DNA from: Lachnospiraceae bacterium
GTDB taxonomy: Bacteria > Bacillota > Clostridia > Lachnospirales > Lachnospiraceae
Length of the DNA: 64,000 nt
Direction of reading: 5' to 3'
Assembly: GCA_021202335.1 (NCBI GenBank)
Contig: JAJQDE010000041.1
Coordinates: forward strand, 31,246-95,245
The translations under genes were made by a program, and so were the position numbers. The notes beneath the pieces were generated by a model. It did no database searches and had not been told where the DNA came from. It worked only from the letters and a program-made list of their open reading frames with translations. Of the stretch, positions 45,374 through 54,683 are shown one piece after another; positions within the stretch are counted from its first letter, which is position 1, and each line of letters starts with the position of its first letter.

Positions 45374-46059
45374 CCTACGTCACCTGTCCTTTTTTCTACC
45401 AACGCAAATATTTTCTCTAAAATCAATGTGCATGGCCAATATATCAGCGCTAAAGCAATATAGGTTTCCATGGAGTACGCATTGGCTTTCAATCCGTTTA
45501 AATAATATCCTCTGCCTAATATATCCTGCAGCCCTATCGTATACGCCAGCGCGCCCTCCTTCATCATATAAATCACGATATTTCCCACATTTGGAATTGC
45601 CGCATGAAAAGCCTGCGGAAAAACAATCCTGCGAAAAGCGTCCCATTCCGACAGCCCTGACATCACGGCAGCCTCGCGCTGTCCCTTATCCACTGACAAA
45701 TATGCCGACCGCATAATTTCGGAGGATGACGCCCCCAAAAACAATGAGAAGGTGATAATTACATACACTATCGCTGTCACGTTCTGCATCCTCCGTCCAA
45801 AAAGCGCCTGCATCAGCATTGGCAGCCCATAATAGACCAGAAAAAGCATGACAATCGATGGCACGCAGCGCATCACCGTAACATAAGCGCCCGCGATTTT
45901 TTTGAACGCCTTTCGCTTTCCAAGCCGCATCATGGCAAGTACAGCTCCAAACAAAAAGCCAAAAAGGACTGAAAAGAAAACATAACAAACCGTGACGCGT
46001 ATATAAGGCAGAATTTTTATATAAAATTCAACAAAAATATCCCAATGAAATGTTCTCAC
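45364..46059 (-). CDS. Amino-acid ABC transporter permease 2
   Basis: 231 residues from GTG 46059, chosen because GGAG stands 7 bp upstream; an in-frame GTG at 46083 would overlap the lipoprotein gene. Membrane segments include YVFFSVLFGFLFGAVLAM and VIYVIITFSLFLGASSSEI. The EAA loop is in KGQREAAVMSGLSEWDAFRR, and MRCVPSIVMLFLVYYGLP is family-typical. It pairs with permease 1. Confidence 0.92.
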   Translation of the reverse strand: MRTFHWDIFVEFYIKILPYIRVTVCYVFFSVLFGFLFGAVLAMMRLGKRKAFKKIAGAYVTVMRCVPSIVMLFLVYYGLPMLMQALFGRRMQNVTAIVYVIITFSLFLGASSSEIMRSAYLSVDKGQREAAVMSGLSEWDAFRRIVFPQAFHAAIPNVGNIVIYMMKEGALAYTIGLQDILGRGYYLNGLKANAYSMETYIALALIYWPCTLILEKIFALVEKRTGDVGCG

Positions 46060-46079
46060 ATTAATTCTCCATACCAATC

Positions 46080-46937
46080 TCACTCGTTGTCATAGGCAAA
46101 CGCGTCATATCCGTAAAACTGTTCCGAAAGACGCTTAAGCGTGCCGTCGTCGTATAAATTTCCTAACGCTTCGCTTACTGCCGCGGCAAACTCATCCTCA
46201 CCGGCAGCAATTACCGAATATGTGTAAACGGATTTACATTCTATAAACTGCACCTGATCGTAATATTGGTGCAAAGAGCCGTCCTGCGCCGCTACGACCT
46301 GTTCCCAATAATTTTTAGGCCATACCGCGAAATCATATCTGCCCTCCGCAACCCAGCTTATTGAATTCATAAAAGCGTCACCGTTGTCGGTCGCCTCCAA
46401 CGCGATTGTCTGCTCCGGATGCCCTTCATTATACTGATCCACTACATAATATAAGCCGTCCCCTGCCAGAATCGGAGCTAATGAAAGCCCTGCCTTCGCC
46501 GCGTCCTCGAAGCCTTGAATATCCGTCCTGTCAATATCCGTCACAATGCCAACAAGAGATGCTCCCAGCGGATTCTCCGGAAGGATATATTTTTCCGCGC
46601 GCTCCTTCGTATAAAAGGAATTTGTGACAATTAAATCATACATACCTGTGCTAAGTCCGGTATATAACGCGTCTTGGGCTGCGGACGAATATTTAAATAC
46701 ATAATCGTCCAGCTGTTCGTCCACCAGCTTCAAGGTCTCCAGCTCATATCCTGTCAAGTTTCCGTCTTCATCTTCATACGACAGAGGGTACGAGCCTGTC
46801 ACATATCCTACGTTTATGACTGCCGCGCCATTTTCCGCTTCACCTGTCTGTACCTCCTGATTATTTCCGCATCCTGACAACATTCCCATCAATAACCCCA
46901 AAACGATACCCATAGATAAAAATTTTTTCATTTTCAT
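46080..46937 (-). CDS. Amino-acid ABC transporter substrate-binding lipoprotein
   Basis: 285 residues. Signal peptide MKMKKFLSMGIVLGLLMGML with the lipobox LSGC and lipidated Cys23. The periplasmic-binding fold type II follows: VGYVTGSYPLSYEDEDGNLT, GYELETLKLVDEQ, YDLIVTNSFYTKERAEKY and AVSEALGNLYDDGTLKRLSE. It captures a polar amino-acid-like ligand on the outer membrane face. Its start overlaps the stop of the NifX-like gene by 1 bp, which ties transport to the nitrogenase-like operon. Cystine, S-methylcysteine or a methylthio compound are candidate ligands by context only. Confidence 0.92.
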   Translation of the reverse strand: MKMKKFLSMGIVLGLLMGMLSGCGNNQEVQTGEAENGAAVINVGYVTGSYPLSYEDEDGNLTGYELETLKLVDEQLDDYVFKYSSAAQDALYTGLSTGMYDLIVTNSFYTKERAEKYILPENPLGASLVGIVTDIDRTDIQGFEDAAKAGLSLAPILAGDGLYYVVDQYNEGHPEQTIALEATDNGDAFMNSISWVAEGRYDFAVWPKNYWEQVVAAQDGSLHQYYDQVQFIECKSVYTYSVIAAGEDEFAAAVSEALGNLYDDGTLKRLSEQFYGYDAFAYDNE

Positions 46938-47323
46938 TAATTTTTCTCCTCCTCGCTGCTTAATTCATGCTTTTTTTGATACTGTATAATTTTCCTGACA
47001 GCATCATCAATTTTCATATCTGTTTCCAATACCTCTAATCCATTTCTTTGTAAAATTTTCTGCGGTCTGGCGCCTATTTTCTCTACCAAAACATACCGGC
47101 AGTCCTTAAGCTGCTCCGCTACACCTGCAATCGTGCCCTCATCATGCCCAAAACAGCCCCCGTCCCCGCTTAACTCATCATTTAGGGAAATATTCCTTGT
47201 TTCCTGCGTTTCCCATGTTCCCTGCTCATCATCCACTCCAATAATCCGATAAGTACGCGCATATCCAAAATGGGTATCTACGGATATTCCGTTTCCGGAT
47301 GCGGCGGCCACAAAATATTTCAT
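46937..47323 (-). CDS. NifX/NafY-type iron-sulfur cofactor-binding protein
   Basis: 128 residues of the dinitrogenase iron-molybdenum cofactor-binding fold: YFVAAASGNGISVDTHFGYA with the HFG motif, a CRYVLVEKIGARPQKIL strand-helix and the final EVLETDMKIDDAVRKIIQY. Related proteins bind NifB-co or FeMo-co in transit or as chaperones. In many NifB proteins this domain is fused at the C-terminus; here the radical SAM protein (51173) lacks it, and this gene may supply it in trans. It lies 17 bp after the NifK-like gene and is coupled to the transporter lipoprotein. Confidence 0.88.
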   Translation of the reverse strand: MKYFVAAASGNGISVDTHFGYARTYRIIGVDDEQGTWETQETRNISLNDELSGDGGCFGHDEGTIAGVAEQLKDCRYVLVEKIGARPQKILQRNGLEVLETDMKIDDAVRKIIQYQKKHELSSEEEKN

Positions 47324-47340
47324 ATTCCACCAGCCCTCCC

Positions 47341-48708
47341 TTAATGATCGGCGTGCGTCGTATTGGTAATCATCCCGTCGTCAAAAAGCCCTGAATACAA
47401 ATCCTCTATCAAGGTAAGCCCGCCGCGATAGCCCGCGTAGCTTTTGCTCATAATGACCTTATCCGTGACAGGAATACTCAGCCTTACCAAAATACTGTCA
47501 AAATTCTCCCGCGCCAGCTCTTTATCCCAGCTGCTTCCAAGAATCACCGCCCTTGTTTTTTCCTCCTGAAGCTCCTTTCTGATTTCATCCTGAATAATAC
47601 GGTTATCATACTCAAACGACACATTTCCGGTGTAGCGCTCATCAATATTCTGCAAAATTTCCTTTATATCTTCCTCTGTTTTCTGAGCAGGAGCGTCAAT
47701 GTCATAAAATTTCTTCGGAGTAAATCCAAGCTCCTCAATCAAAAACCTGCTTGCCCCTATTCCATAAATACTGTCCGCAGCCGTATACAAATGATAAGGC
47801 AGATAACATCCAAAATCAGAGACCAAATCTCCAAAGGAAACAAAGTAGCTTTTATACCGTTTTTCTTCTTCCTGAATGAACCCTTCCACCTGTGCTTTGG
47901 GCAAGCCGGCAAATCTCCCTACCTCTCTTAAAAATCTGCTTGTTTCCTTTAATCCGACCGGAAATACCGGATAGTGCAGATAAGGCGTTTTATATTTCCT
48001 CTCCAAAAGCTTTGCGGTAGAAAGCCCTACCCACGGGGAAAGCACCAGGTTAAACTGCGCGTTAGGAATGTCCCTCCATTCCTCCACACCCTTACTTCCG
48101 TTTCCAAAAAGTATGTTTACCTCTAAGCCAATCCCCGTCAAAAGGCGCTTAATCTCTTCCAAATCCCCGCGCCAATACGCATCCTGAAAGGGCACGACGG
48201 AAAAGACATTGACCAGCCCTTGTCTTACATCTGCCTGTTTTGTTTGGGCTGCCACATACTGCTCTATAATCGCGTTTACCACCAGCTCATGGCCTTTATA
48301 GTTATTCCCCCTAAAACCCGCCGTGTCAACTCCAACCACCGGATAGCCCTGCTCCGAAAAGTCAGCCGCCACCTGTCCAATGTCGTCCCCTATAATCCCT
48401 GCCGTACATCCTGACTGTATTACATATAAATCTCCGTCAATGACCTTAAGCGTTCCCTCCACCGTAGCGCGCAGCTTTTTCTCTCCGCCAAATATCACCT
48501 CGGACTGACTGGAGTTGGTGCAGGATATTTGACCGCCTCCTGCATAGCCCTCTCCCTGATAACCGGCTCCTGACGACAAAAAAGCAAACTGCCTTGACGC
48601 GCAGCCCGGCCCCGCGTGTATAATCGGGATTCCTCTCGGAATTGCCAGTACCGTCTGCATTGCGCCCAACGCGCACGTAAATTTTGCCTGTTCCACTAAA
48701 CTGCTCAT
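47341..48708 (-). CDS. Nitrogenase-like component 1, beta (NifK/NifN-type) subunit
   Basis: 455 residues. The three expected P-cluster cysteines are present: Cys12 (KFTCALGA), Cys36 (HAGPGCASRQF) and Cys101 (IQSGCTAGIIGDDIG), the last with the family IGDD signature. It is shorter than NifK (about 520) because the N-terminal extension is missing, like other nitrogenase-like beta subunits. The start overlaps the alpha-subunit stop by 4 bp (ATGA), giving coupled, equimolar synthesis. It should form an alpha2beta2 complex that takes electrons from the NifH-like protein. The substrate is not dinitrogen by context. Confidence 0.92.
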   Translation of the reverse strand: MSSLVEQAKFTCALGAMQTVLAIPRGIPIIHAGPGCASRQFAFLSSGAGYQGEGYAGGGQISCTNSSQSEVIFGGEKKLRATVEGTLKVIDGDLYVIQSGCTAGIIGDDIGQVAADFSEQGYPVVGVDTAGFRGNNYKGHELVVNAIIEQYVAAQTKQADVRQGLVNVFSVVPFQDAYWRGDLEEIKRLLTGIGLEVNILFGNGSKGVEEWRDIPNAQFNLVLSPWVGLSTAKLLERKYKTPYLHYPVFPVGLKETSRFLREVGRFAGLPKAQVEGFIQEEEKRYKSYFVSFGDLVSDFGCYLPYHLYTAADSIYGIGASRFLIEELGFTPKKFYDIDAPAQKTEEDIKEILQNIDERYTGNVSFEYDNRIIQDEIRKELQEEKTRAVILGSSWDKELARENFDSILVRLSIPVTDKVIMSKSYAGYRGGLTLIEDLYSGLFDDGMITNTTHADH

Positions 48709-50180
48709 TTCTGCTTATCTCCCTTTTCAAAATACAACGGATTTTCTTCCTTCCTCCACCAGTCTGTGTACGGAAACTCGTTGTACTCCGCCAAGGTTTT
48801 TAAGATTCCCCTTGTTTCCATCAGATTCTTTATTCGCTTTCCGGTCGTAATAACCCCGTCATATCCGGCGCTTATGTTTGTTTCTCCCTCAAGCAGGCTT
48901 GGAATACCTAGCTTTCCGCCAAGAATCGTCATATTCATATGCCGCACGATAATAACATCAGGCTTCGTTTTTTCCAGCAGCTTCAACACCTGATAGGGCT
49001 GTTTGTTGCAAACTGAAAAATTGTCAATTTCACCGTGAATTTCCAATAGCTCCGTCAGAGTATCCTTCCCCGGCTCTCCTCCGTCACTATACATATCATG
49101 GTGCAGAGTAGTCATGCCCACAAGCTCCATGCCTAAATCCGCCACCACGCTCCCTATATTGTGAGCATAGGAATCACCCGCGAAAACATAAATTTTTTTG
49201 CCGCTTAAGCTTTTGCGAAGCTCCTCTAAATCCTTTTGGATTCGCTGATGCTCCGAGGCAATCACATCCTCTACTATATCCTCCTTTCCTGTATAGGAAG
49301 CCACCTCCCGCAGCCAGTTGTCTGTCCATTTTATTCCGAAGGGCGCCGGTGTTTTCACCTTAGGCACGTCAAATTCCTTCTCCAAAACATCCGTTATATA
49401 GCTCCCCAGGGTTTCACAGATATGCGCGCTGCAGGCTGCCTCCGACATTTTTTCGATTGTCCTTACATCCGCGAGCGGTACAAGATAATTCGCCTTTAAT
49501 CCAAGCTTTCCAAGAAGCGGCGTAAAGGTATCGCTTCCAAGGAAGTTAAAAATATTTACAAGGTCTTTTTGCTTTTTTTCTGCCGGTTTTACTATATTTT
49601 TCAAAATTCCGTGATAAGCCGCATCAAATCCCGACGACCATATTTTAGATTTAAACCCCTCACAGTAAACAGGGATAATCGGGATGTTCAGCTTTTCCTT
49701 CATATCAGATGCCGTCCCCTCCAAATCATCTCCGACAACACCCGCCGCGCAGGATGAATGAACAAAAATTACCGAGGGATGGAATCTTTCATATGCTTCC
49801 GAGATTGCCGCCTCCAGCTTCTTTATCCCGCCGTATACTGTATCTTTTTCGCTGATATTGCTGCATATCACTCTTACCCTATCCGGCTTTTGACCGCGCT
49901 CAAGAGCGGAATTTCTAAACTGTGTATCATTTAACGGCGTATTGGCAAAGCACCCCATCGGCGAGTGAACCACCACTGCCGCATCTCTTACAAAATATGT
50001 AATCGTCGAGGCGCACATCTGCGCGCAGTCGCTGCATTGGCTGTAGCTTCTTTCCTTGCAGGCAAATTTATCCGCGTTTTGAGGGTCGGCAAGCGCGCTT
50101 GCTTTCCCTTGGTAATAAATAATTGACTTTAAGCGTTTTTCCCGTACCGTAACCTCTGTCTGTGCCAAATCAAAGCTCAT
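48705..50180 (-). CDS. Nitrogenase-like component 1, alpha (NifD/NifE-type) subunit
   Basis: 491 residues from ATG 50180, 7 bp after AAGGA. Likely P-cluster cysteines are Cys52 (SDCAQMCAS), Cys77 (HSPMGCFAN) and Cys144 (VHSSCAAGVVGDDLEG). Cys255 (SAHICETLGSYIT) aligns without gaps to FeMo-co ligand Cys275 of NifD: 18 residues follow in both before the conserved Ile/Val-Pro. The cofactor His442 region (GIPSLLEGETNISAGYDGV) has no His. Extra cysteines at 41, 49 and 56 are unusual. So a P-cluster and a Cys-bound carbide-type cofactor are possible, but cofactor surroundings differ from true nitrogenase. Confidence 0.93.
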   Translation of the reverse strand: MSFDLAQTEVTVREKRLKSIIYYQGKASALADPQNADKFACKERSYSQCSDCAQMCASTITYFVRDAAVVVHSPMGCFANTPLNDTQFRNSALERGQKPDRVRVICSNISEKDTVYGGIKKLEAAISEAYERFHPSVIFVHSSCAAGVVGDDLEGTASDMKEKLNIPIIPVYCEGFKSKIWSSGFDAAYHGILKNIVKPAEKKQKDLVNIFNFLGSDTFTPLLGKLGLKANYLVPLADVRTIEKMSEAACSAHICETLGSYITDVLEKEFDVPKVKTPAPFGIKWTDNWLREVASYTGKEDIVEDVIASEHQRIQKDLEELRKSLSGKKIYVFAGDSYAHNIGSVVADLGMELVGMTTLHHDMYSDGGEPGKDTLTELLEIHGEIDNFSVCNKQPYQVLKLLEKTKPDVIIVRHMNMTILGGKLGIPSLLEGETNISAGYDGVITTGKRIKNLMETRGILKTLAEYNEFPYTDWWRKEENPLYFEKGDKQK

Positions 50181-50199
50181 CTTCGTTTCCTTTCCATTC

Positions 50200-51171
<972 letters not shown>

Positions 51172-51172
51172 T

Positions 51173-52045
51173 CTAACCATGTGAAAATGTTTCCTTAACA
51201 CGGGCTCTGCGCTGATATATTTGGTCGCCTACATCCTTTTCACCCGGTATGCCTGCCGCGTCCGCGCGACAGTGCTGACAATGCCTGAACACGTCTATGT
51301 ATTTGCCCGCCTTAGTCCTTGCCTCGTCAATTTCCCAACAGACAGGCTTCCTGCAGTCCTTTAATTCATACTGCGGAATAAGCGGAATAATATTGTAAAT
51401 GCTCACGCCCAAGCTGCCCATCTTTTTGGCAATGTCCTCAATATGATCGTCGTTAATCTCCGGCACAAGCACCGTATTGACCTTGACCGTGACGCCTGCC
51501 TCAGTCATTTTTTCTATACCCTTTATCTGATTTTCAATCAGGATTTTTGCGCCCTCTATGCCGTCAATCCGCTCGCCGTGCCAAATGATGTATTTGTTCA
51601 GCTTTGCTTCAATTTCAGGGTCAATCGCGTTCACTGTCACAGTAAGCGAATCTATTCCAACGTCTATAATCTCATCCGCCCTTTCATACAGCAAAAGCCC
51701 GTTTGTGCTCATGCACCTGATAAGCTGCGGAAACTGTTCTTTGATGAGTCTGAAGGTGTCAAGCGCGTAATCCGTTGCAAGTGTATCTCCGGGACCTGCG
51801 ATGCCCGCGACCGTAATCCCGGGACAAAGCTCCAGCGCCTTCCTCACAATGTCCGGCGTTTCCTCCGGCTTTAGGATTTTGCTCGCGACACCCGGTCTTT
51901 GCTCCACATCATTGAGCGTTCTATCGCAGAAGCGGCAGGCAATGTTGCAGCCCGGACTTACCGGGAGATGAATCCTTCCGGCATGGTTTTTTTGTCCGCC
52001 AAAGCACGGGTGTGAGCTTTGCAGATTTTTATAATTATTGCTCAT
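51173..52045 (-). CDS. NifB-like radical SAM protein (without NifX domain)
   Basis: 290 residues from ATG 52045 (AAAGGGAAG upstream). The radical SAM cluster motif is CNIACRFC (Cys33, Cys37, Cys40). NifB-specific landmarks are HPCFGGQKNHAGRIHLPVSP at the N-terminus, EQRPGVASKIL after the cluster and HCQHCRADAAGIPGE near the C-terminus, matching ligands of the extra FeS clusters that NifB fuses into NifB-co. It should build an [8Fe-9S-C]-type core for the nitrogenase-like enzyme. A separate NifX-like protein is encoded downstream. No NifE, NifN, NifV or NifQ is present. Confidence 0.93.
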   Translation of the reverse strand: MSNNYKNLQSSHPCFGGQKNHAGRIHLPVSPGCNIACRFCDRTLNDVEQRPGVASKILKPEETPDIVRKALELCPGITVAGIAGPGDTLATDYALDTFRLIKEQFPQLIRCMSTNGLLLYERADEIIDVGIDSLTVTVNAIDPEIEAKLNKYIIWHGERIDGIEGAKILIENQIKGIEKMTEAGVTVKVNTVLVPEINDDHIEDIAKKMGSLGVSIYNIIPLIPQYELKDCRKPVCWEIDEARTKAGKYIDVFRHCQHCRADAAGIPGEKDVGDQIYQRRARVKETFSHG

Positions 52046-52086
52046 ATCTTCCCTTTCATGCGCCGAGTGCGCATCCATGCGTAGCT

Positions 52087-52123
52087 TTTTATCGTATAGG
52101 ACGAACTTTCCTATACGATAAAA
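52087..52123. repeat. Palindromic intergenic repeat, full copy 2
   Basis: TTTTATCGTATAGGA (52087-52101) and TCCTATACGATAAAA (52109-52123) enclose CGAACTT. It is essentially the copy at 10412 in the same orientation and directly abuts a terminator stem. Confidence 0.8.
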
Positions 52124-52176
52124 CCGGACAACCGGAGGTTTTGCTTATTAAACAAGCTAACCTCCGGTTGTCCGGT
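52123..52176 (-). terminator. Strong terminator of the cysK-yezD operon
   Basis: A perfect 18-bp stem (52123-52140 with 52159-52176, arms rich in CCGG) encloses an 18-nt loop and is followed by TTTT on the minus strand. Its first arm overlaps the yezD stop codon. Transcripts from the sulfur genes should mostly end here, so the nifB-like gene needs its own promoter or readthrough. Confidence 0.8.
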
Positions 52177-52331
52177 CAGTTACTCAATCTCACTTTTTTG
52201 TTCTGTTCAACCTGAACCACTTTGCCATCCTGTACTACGATGGAAATTGTCCCGTATTTAATCTCTTCTGCCATCTGTTTTACGATACCAAGCCAATCGT
52301 TCTGCGTTTTATCAGGCAGCCTGTCTGACAT
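52176..52331 (-). CDS. yezD: YezD-family small protein (DUF2292)
   Basis: A 51-residue frame: MSDRLPDKTQNDWLGIVKQM leads into the family core EEIKYGTISIVVQDGKVVQV and ends KVRLSN. YezD proteins are 50-60 residues, have this K-Y-G-[ST]-I-x-I-x-V-x-D-G-K-V-V-Q-[IV]-E pattern and accompany sulfur-assimilation genes in Firmicutes. It lies 47 bp behind cysK, with GGGTGGTGAT before ATG, and the stop codon is embedded in the terminator stem. Molecular function is unknown. Its presence supports a sulfur role for the region. Confidence 0.85.
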   Translation of the reverse strand: MSDRLPDKTQNDWLGIVKQMAEEIKYGTISIVVQDGKVVQVEQNKKVRLSN

Positions 52332-52378
52332 ACGTATCACCACCCTTTTTTTGATACGCGCAGGTAAACCTGCGGCTG

Positions 52379-53314
52379 TCAGTTATTAAACAACGGTGTC
52401 GAAAGGTATCTGTCGCCCGAATCCGGCAGCAGTACCACGATATTCTTTCCTGCGTTCTCCGGTCTTTGCGCAAGTATGACAGCCGCTTTAAGCGCCGCGC
52501 CCGACGAAATTCCGACTAAAATTCCCTCTGCCAGCGCGAATGCCTTTCCCTCCGCAAACGCGTCCTCGTTCTCGATTGCGATGACCTCATCGTAAACCTT
52601 TGTATTCAGCACGTCAGGCACAAAGCCCGCGCCGATACCCTGAATTTTGTGCGCGCCGGGCGTACCCTTCGAAAGCACGGGGCTTGTCGCCGGCTCCACA
52701 GCCACGACCTTTACATTCGGGTTCTGCTCCTTTAAATATTCGCCGACGCCCGTGACCGTACCGCCCGTGCCGACGCCCGCAACGAAAATATCCACCTTTC
52801 CGTCAGTCTGCTTCCAAATCTCCGGGCCTGTCGTCGCCTTATGTACGGCAGGGTTTGCGGGATTTACAAACTGTCCGAGGATTATAGAGCCTTCGATTTC
52901 CTTATTTAACTCCTCCGCCTTTGCGATTGCGCCCTTCATTCCCTTTGCGCCCTCCGTAAGCACAAGCTCCGCGCCATACGCCTTAAGGAGATTTCTTCGC
53001 TCAACGCTCATGGTGTCAGGCAGCGTGAGTATTGCCTTGTAGCCCTTCGCCGTCGCGACAGCCGCCAGACCGATGCCTGTATTGCCGCTGGTCGGCTCGA
53101 TGATTGTCGCGCCCGGCTTCAGCTTTCCGGATTTCTCCGCGTCCTCAATCATCGCCAGCGCGATTCTGTCCTTTACCGAGCCTGCCGGATTTAAATACTC
53201 AAGCTTCGCAAGAAGCGTCGCGTTCCCTGCGCCTGCCCTTTTGCTGTAACGGTTCAGCTTCAAAATGGGTGTTCCTCCGATAAGTTCCAATGCACTCTCT
53301 TTAATTTCTGACAT
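52379..53314 (-). CDS. cysK: Cysteine synthase A (O-acetylserine sulfhydrylase)
   Basis: 311 residues, the standard length. PLP-Lys is in [12 protein letters not shown]; the substrate loop is [15 protein letters not shown], the phosphate-binding loop [15 protein letters not shown] and the C-terminal [12 protein letters not shown]. It condenses O-acetylserine with sulfide to cysteine in the cytoplasm. It has a near-perfect promoter of its own (53387-53415) with an inverted repeat just downstream, and leads into yezD. It is the likely sink for sulfide, or the enzyme could use thiols released by the nitrogenase-like system. Confidence 0.96.
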   Translation of the reverse strand: MSEIKESALELIGGTPILKLNRYSKRAGAGNATLLAKLEYLNPAGSVKDRIALAMIEDAEKSGKLKPGATIIEPTSGNTGIGLAAVATAKGYKAILTLPDTMSVERRNLLKAYGAELVLTEGAKGMKGAIAKAEELNKEIEGSIILGQFVNPANPAVHKATTGPEIWKQTDGKVDIFVAGVGTGGTVTGVGEYLKEQNPNVKVVAVEPATSPVLSKGTPGAHKIQGIGAGFVPDVLNTKVYDEVIAIENEDAFAEGKAFALAEGILVGISSGAALKAAVILAQRPENAGKNIVVLLPDSGDRYLSTPLFNN

Positions 53315-53343
53315 AACAGCTTACCTCCGATTTTTAATTTATT

Positions 53344-53415
53344 GCCTACTTTTTTGATAGGCGATGTATGTTTTAATGTTAGACTCATTATAGTCGCGCT
53401 TTAACGCGTTGTCAA
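53344..53415 (-). promoter_or_regulatory. cysK promoter with downstream inverted repeat
   Basis: On the minus strand TTGACA (53410-53415), 17 bp, TATAAT (53387-53392): both boxes match consensus. About 20 bp after the predicted transcript start lies GCCTA (53344-53348)/TAGGC (53358-53362), an operator-like repeat with half-sites resembling those at the rrf2 promoter (ACCTA/TAGGT). A strong promoter held down by a repressor is the likely arrangement. Confidence 0.7.
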
Positions 53416-53474
53416 TCACTTTTTGAGAAAAATTTTCAAAATATATTTTGAGAAAAATTTTCAGAAAAATTTTC

Positions 53475-54662
53475 TCAAAATTTTTCTATCGCAGCATCAA
53501 GCTGCTCAAGCGCCTGAGCAAGCGTCCGGCGCGGACATGCCACGTTGAAGCGCTCAAAGCCTGCGCCCGCCTTGCCGAATATCGCGCCTGAATCCAGCCA
53601 AAGCCGCGCCTTTTCCACGATAAGCTCCTCAATCTCCTTTTCCGAAAGTCCGAGCCTTCTGAAATCCCCCCATACCAAATAGGTGCCCTCCGGCTCTGTC
53701 ATGGTAAGCTGCGGCAGTTTTTTTCTCAGATAATCGCGCATGAATGTGATGTTACCCTCAATATATTGAAGCATTTGCTCATACCACTCCCCGCCATAGC
53801 GGTACGCCGCCTCGCAGGCTGTCAGCCCGATTGTGTTTAACTGGCTGTAGCCTGCCGCGGCTATCTGCCTGTTGAATTTTGCGCGCAGCCCTCTGTTCGG
53901 GATAAATATGTTTGATACCTGAAGCCCCGCAAGGTTAAAGGTCTTTGCGGGAGATGTCGCCGTAATCGTTATCTCCTCAAGCTCCTTTTTGAGCGTCGCA
54001 AAAACAGTATGCTTCCTGTCGCCAAACACGAAATCCTCGTGTATCTCGTCGCTCACCACAATGACCCCGTGCCTTAAGCATATATCCGCAACCCGCAGCA
54101 GCTCTTCCCGCGTCCACACTCGGCTTACGGGATTGTGCGGGCTGCACAGGAAAAACAGCGCGATTTTTTCCTCCACGATTTTTTTCTCAAGGTCCTCGAA
54201 ATCCATATGGTACTTCCCGTCCCCGTCAGGCACGAGGTCGCTGCTTACCACGCGTCTGCCGTTGTCCTCTATGACCTCCGTAAACGGATAGTAAACGGGC
54301 TGCTGGATAAGAACGCCATCCCCCGCCTCAGTGTATGCCCTGACCGCCATGGCAAGCGCAAACACCACGCCCGGAGTCTGCACAAGCCAGCTTTTTTTAA
54401 TCTCCCAGCCGTGCTTTTGCTCCATCCAGTCCGCTAACGCCTCAAAGTAGCTTTCCCCGCTCTCCGTGTAGCCGAATATCCCGTGGTCTGTCCGCCTGTG
54501 GATTGCCTCCAATATCTCATCGGAAGTCTTAAAATCCATGTCCGCCACCCAAAGCGGAAGCAACCCCTTAGGTTTTCCGCGCCTTTCGGCAAAATCAAAT
54601 TTAATGCAATCCGTATTCCTGCGCTCAACAGGAGTATCAAAATCATATCTTTTCCCTGACAT
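53475..54662 (-). CDS. MalY/PatB-type PLP-dependent C-S lyase
   Basis: 395 residues from ATG 54662 (MSGKRYDF; GAGGTGG upstream). Fold type I aminotransferase-like: LPLWVADMDFKTSDEILEAI, FGYTESGESYFEALADWM, SPHNPVSRVW and the PLP-Lys in TATSPAKTFNLAGLQ. Members cleave cystathionine or cysteine S-conjugates, releasing a thiol, pyruvate and ammonia. It follows the trans-sulfuration gene by 21 bp, so the two form an operon. In this setting it could also demethiolate S-methylcysteine-like substrates. AT-rich repeats follow its stop. Confidence 0.92.
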   Translation of the reverse strand: MSGKRYDFDTPVERRNTDCIKFDFAERRGKPKGLLPLWVADMDFKTSDEILEAIHRRTDHGIFGYTESGESYFEALADWMEQKHGWEIKKSWLVQTPGVVFALAMAVRAYTEAGDGVLIQQPVYYPFTEVIEDNGRRVVSSDLVPDGDGKYHMDFEDLEKKIVEEKIALFFLCSPHNPVSRVWTREELLRVADICLRHGVIVVSDEIHEDFVFGDRKHTVFATLKKELEEITITATSPAKTFNLAGLQVSNIFIPNRGLRAKFNRQIAAAGYSQLNTIGLTACEAAYRYGGEWYEQMLQYIEGNITFMRDYLRKKLPQLTMTEPEGTYLVWGDFRRLGLSEKEIEELIVEKARLWLDSGAIFGKAGAGFERFNVACPRRTLAQALEQLDAAIEKF

Positions 54663-54683
54663 TTTCCACCTCTTCAACATAAA

